From contig CALHID010000021.1 in assembly GCA_938030835.1 (NCBI GenBank), forward strand, positions 1 through 8,468: a DNA stretch of 8,468 nt. Direction: 5' to 3'. A program made the position numbers and the translations under genes. Origin of the DNA: an uncultured Actinomyces sp. (GTDB taxonomy: Bacteria; Actinomycetota; Actinomycetes; Actinomycetales; Actinomycetaceae). Positions 5,863 to 8,468 of this stretch are shown piece by piece. Under the pieces are notes generated by a model. The model ran no database searches and was not told the DNA's origin. It saw only the letters and a list, made by a program, of their open reading frames with translations. Within the stretch, counting starts at the first letter, position 1; each line of letters begins with the position of its first letter.

Positions 5863-6735
5863 TCATTGTCGAGGCACGCGAACTCCGACGATGTCATGAG
5901 CCCTGCGCCCCGCGTCAATGCCTCGGGTTTCAAAATGGGTAACGACTCGCCCCTCGTAGCGGGGAGCAAATCCGCCGCGCGCAGGTTCGGGATCTTCTGG
6001 ATCAGGTCTTTGCCCTCGATAGGGATTTTCAAAAAGCGGGCAGGCTTCGACGACATCACGCATTTGCCATGCGTAATTGTCCCAATCGGTTGCAAGACGC
6101 CACACTCCCCCATCACGAAGGACTCGGGCAACTTCTCTAGCGAACTCATCACTGACAAGTCGCCGCTTGTGGTGACGCGCCTTTCGCCACGGGTCAGGGA
6201 AGAACGTCCAGACCTCATCAAGGCTCGCATCCGCTAAAAGGAAGGGAAGGGCTTGGGCTGCATCGGCCTCGAGAACACGAATATTGTCGACGCCGGCTTC
6301 TACAGCCTTTGAAACCAACTTGGCAATCCCGGGAACCCACACTTCGAGCGCAAGATAATCACGATCGGGATGAGCAGCAGCCGCAGCAATGATCTGTTCG
6401 CCCGTTCCCGAGCCGATCTCCAAAGTCAGCGGGGCACTACGACCGAATAGTTCCACGGGGTCAAGTCGAAAATCTTCGGCAACGGTCGTGTAACCAATAC
6501 CTCGGCGAGGCTCAATGACGTAACGCTCGGCGTGAGCATCCCACGTCCGCGCAAGGTTTGGGGGAAGCTCACGACTGCGCCTAGTGAAGGATTTGGTCCG
6601 ACTCATGAAGACGGTGCCCTCGGGCGCGTCTCCCGGTCGGCGACCATTGCGGATATTGGCACCGGCGGACTGAGCGATATCAGCAGCCTGTGCTGCTGCC
6701 CCGCCCACGGCCTCGTTATCCTCTGCCACGATCAT
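5863..6735 (-). CDS. trmB: TrmB, tRNA (guanine-N7-)-methyltransferase
   Basis: TrmB transfers a methyl group from S-adenosylmethionine to N7 of G46 in the tRNA variable loop; it acts in the cytoplasm. From the first ATG the protein has 290 residues. The SAM-binding motif LEIGSGTGEQI is followed by the acidic LEADAAQALPF, the TrmB signature TFFPDPWRKARHHKRRLV, and LATDWDNYAWQM. The first 43 residues are a low-complexity Ala/Gly-rich extension. An internal ATG at 6606 (MSRTKSFTRR), with GAGGG about ten bases upstream, may be the real or a second start. The ATG at 6735 overlaps the lepA TGA (ATGA), and GGAAAG lies just before it, so lepA and trmB are probably co-transcribed and translationally coupled. 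The core looks intact. Confidence 0.95.
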   Translation of the reverse strand: MIVAEDNEAVGGAAAQAADIAQSAGANIRNGRRPGDAPEGTVFMSRTKSFTRRSRELPPNLARTWDAHAERYVIEPRRGIGYTTVAEDFRLDPVELFGRSAPLTLEIGSGTGEQIIAAAAAHPDRDYLALEVWVPGIAKLVSKAVEAGVDNIRVLEADAAQALPFLLADASLDEVWTFFPDPWRKARHHKRRLVSDEFAREVARVLRDGGVWRLATDWDNYAWQMRDVVEACPLFENPYRGQRPDPEDPEPARGGFAPRYEGRVVTHFETRGIDAGRRAHDIVGVRVPRQ

Positions 6736-8468
6736 TTCTTTCCGGTGGGCACGTCAGAGGTCAATGCAGCGATGAAGGCCTCTTGGGGCACGTCCACACG
6801 CCCGATCGACTTCATACGCTTCTTGCCTTCCTTCTGCTTCTCCAGCAGCTTGCGCTTACGGGTGATGTCGCCGCCGTAGCACTTGGCAAGCATGTCCTTG
6901 CGAAGAGCCTTGATGTTCTCGCGGGCAATAACGCGCGCACCCACTGCAGCTTGGACAGGGATTTCGAACTGTTGACGAGGGATCAGTTCCTTCAAGCGCT
7001 TCGTCATCCGCAGACCGTAGGCATAGGCCTGGTCCTTGTGGACAATCGCACTGAAGGCATCCACGCGGTCACCGTTGAGCAAAATGTCGACCTTCACTAG
7101 GTCGGCAACCTGCTCGCCGCTTTCGTGGTAGTCCAACGATGCATAACCGCGAGTGCGTGACTTCAGGTGATCGAAGAAATCGAAGACGATCTCTGCCAGG
7201 GGCAGCTGATAGTGCAGCTCAACGCGGTCCTCAGAGAGGTAGTCCATTCCTCGCATGGTTCCACGGCGATCTTGGCACAGCTCCATAATCGTGCCCGTGA
7301 ATTCAGTCGGAGTCAGGATCGTTGCATTAACAACTGGCTCACGGACTTCAGAGATCTTCCCTTCGGGGAATTCTGAGGGGTTATCGACCTGGATTTCGGT
7401 CCCATCTTCAGCAACGACCTTGTAGACAACGTTCGGTGCTGTGGCAATCAGGTCCAGCTTGAATTCACGCTCTAAGCGTTCGCGGACAATCTCAAGGTGG
7501 AGAAGGCCCAGGAAGCCGCATCGGAAGCCAAAGCCCAGTGCCGCACTGGATTCGGGTTCGAAGGTGAGCGCCGCGTCATTGAGCTGAAGGCGCTCAAGCG
7601 CGTCTCGCAGATCCGGGAAATCCGATCCATCGACCGGGTAGATGCCCGAGAAAACCATGGGCCGTGGATCACGGTAACCGGCCAACGGTTTCTCGGCGCC
7701 GCGAACTGCCAAAGTCATGGTGTCACCAACACGGGATTGGCGAACATCTTTCACGCCGGTGATGAGGTAGCCAACTTCACCTGCACCAATTCCTTGCGAG
7801 GGCGTTGGTTCTGGTGAAATAACACCAATCTCAAGAAGCTCATGGGTCGCGCCCGTCGACATCATTCGGACGCGCTCGCGGGTGGAGAGCATGCCATCGA
7901 CAACTCGGACATAGGTAACAACACCTCGATAGGTGTCGTAGACAGAGTCGAAAATCATCGCTCGGGTCGGGGCATCGGGGTTGCCCGAAGGCGAGGGAAT
8001 CTGCCGGACGATCTCATCAAGAAGGGCGGGAACACCTTCACCTGTTTTGCCTGAAACTCGCAGAACTTCGTCTGGGTCGACGCCAATGAGCTGACCAATT
8101 TCCTGGGCGTACTTTTCAGGCTGAGCTCCGGGAAGGTCGATCTTGTTCAGCACTGGGATGATCGTGAGGTCATTTTCCATGGCTAGGTAGAGATTTGCCA
8201 GAGTCTGGGCCTCAATCCCCTGTGCGGCGTCAACAAGGAGAACCGCGCCTTCACATGCGGCCAGGGATCGCGAAACCTCGTAGGTGAAGTCGACGTGTCC
8301 GGGGGTGTCGATCATATTCAGCGCAAAAGGTTCACCCTCATAAGCCCACGGCATACGCACGGCCTGACTTTTGATGGTGATGCCGCGTTCGCGCTCAATA
8401 TCCATACGATCCAAGTACTGATCGCGCATATCTCTGCTAGCGACCACACCGGTGAGTTGGAGCATGCG
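6732..8468 (-). CDS. lepA: LepA / elongation factor 4, 5' end cut off by window
   Basis: LepA is a ribosome-associated translation GTPase (EF4) linked to back-translocation and to ribosome assembly. 578 residues are visible and the reading frame continues past the window edge; by comparison with the family about 25-35 N-terminal residues, including the P-loop (G1), are missing. Counting from the Met at 8465, G2 lies in ERGITIKS (Thr30), G3 is DTPGHVDF (53-60, catalytic-type His57), G4 is NKID (107-110) and G5 is SGKTGEG. The EF4-specific C-terminal domain is complete (KCYGGDITRKRKLLEKQKEG and GRVDVPQEAF, ending PTGKK). The Met at 8465 is internal and not the true start. The stop overlaps the trmB start by four bases. 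Confidence 0.97.
   Translation of the reverse strand, partial: RMLQLTGVVASRDMRDQYLDRMDIERERGITIKSQAVRMPWAYEGEPFALNMIDTPGHVDFTYEVSRSLAACEGAVLLVDAAQGIEAQTLANLYLAMENDLTIIPVLNKIDLPGAQPEKYAQEIGQLIGVDPDEVLRVSGKTGEGVPALLDEIVRQIPSPSGNPDAPTRAMIFDSVYDTYRGVVTYVRVVDGMLSTRERVRMMSTGATHELLEIGVISPEPTPSQGIGAGEVGYLITGVKDVRQSRVGDTMTLAVRGAEKPLAGYRDPRPMVFSGIYPVDGSDFPDLRDALERLQLNDAALTFEPESSAALGFGFRCGFLGLLHLEIVRERLEREFKLDLIATAPNVVYKVVAEDGTEIQVDNPSEFPEGKISEVREPVVNATILTPTEFTGTIMELCQDRRGTMRGMDYLSEDRVELHYQLPLAEIVFDFFDHLKSRTRGYASLDYHESGEQVADLVKVDILLNGDRVDAFSAIVHKDQAYAYGLRMTKRLKELIPRQQFEIPVQAAVGARVIARENIKALRKDMLAKCYGGDITRKRKLLEKQKEGKKRMKSIGRVDVPQEAFIAALTSDVPTGKK

Noticed and set aside
8454..8465. Met at 8465 as the lepA start
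   Set aside because: Upstream codons remain open to the window edge and the family's P-loop must lie before this residue, so the gene is cut by the window and does not begin here.

Overview
The window looks like part of the chromosome of a moderately GC-rich actinobacterium. The evidence is the gene order lepA / hemW / DUF3097 / hrcA / dnaJ, the presence of the actinobacterial family DUF3097, a CIRCE-controlled hrcA-dnaJ pair, and frequent GTG starts. The base composition and protein sequences fit the Actinomycetaceae (Actinomyces/Trueperella/Arcanobacterium-type organisms) better than Streptomyces or Mycobacterium. That family-level placement is only an impression; no search was run.

All seven genes lie on the minus strand, so transcription runs from high to low coordinates. 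In that order they are: lepA (5' end cut off by the window, 8468-6732); trmB, joined to lepA by an ATGA overlap (6735-5863); a structured 391-base intergenic region (5862-5472) holding a strong terminator-like hairpin, several smaller hairpins and a cluster of TGACA-type inverted repeats; a CynX/NimT-type MFS transporter (5471-4176); hemW, joined to the transporter by another ATGA overlap (4179-2911); a 143-base gap with a 17-bp tandem repeat of four units that runs into the hemW stop codon; the DUF3097 gene (2767-1871); a CIRCE operator (1794-1820); hrcA (1779-763); and dnaJ (741 to 1, 3' end cut off by the window).

Most of the genes serve translation and protein quality control: LepA/EF4 (ribosome GTPase), TrmB (tRNA m7G46 methyltransferase), HrcA (heat-shock repressor) and DnaJ (Hsp40 co-chaperone). 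HemW is a heme chaperone. The MFS transporter is the accessory-looking member, and it is translationally coupled to hemW.

I found no mobile element, CRISPR array, tRNA or rRNA, and no evidence for a complete new multi-gene system. The best leads are a possible divergent Toprim (RNase M5-like) core in the DUF3097 protein, the structured trmB-MFS intergenic region with paired inverted repeats, and the 17-bp tandem repeat at the end of hemW.
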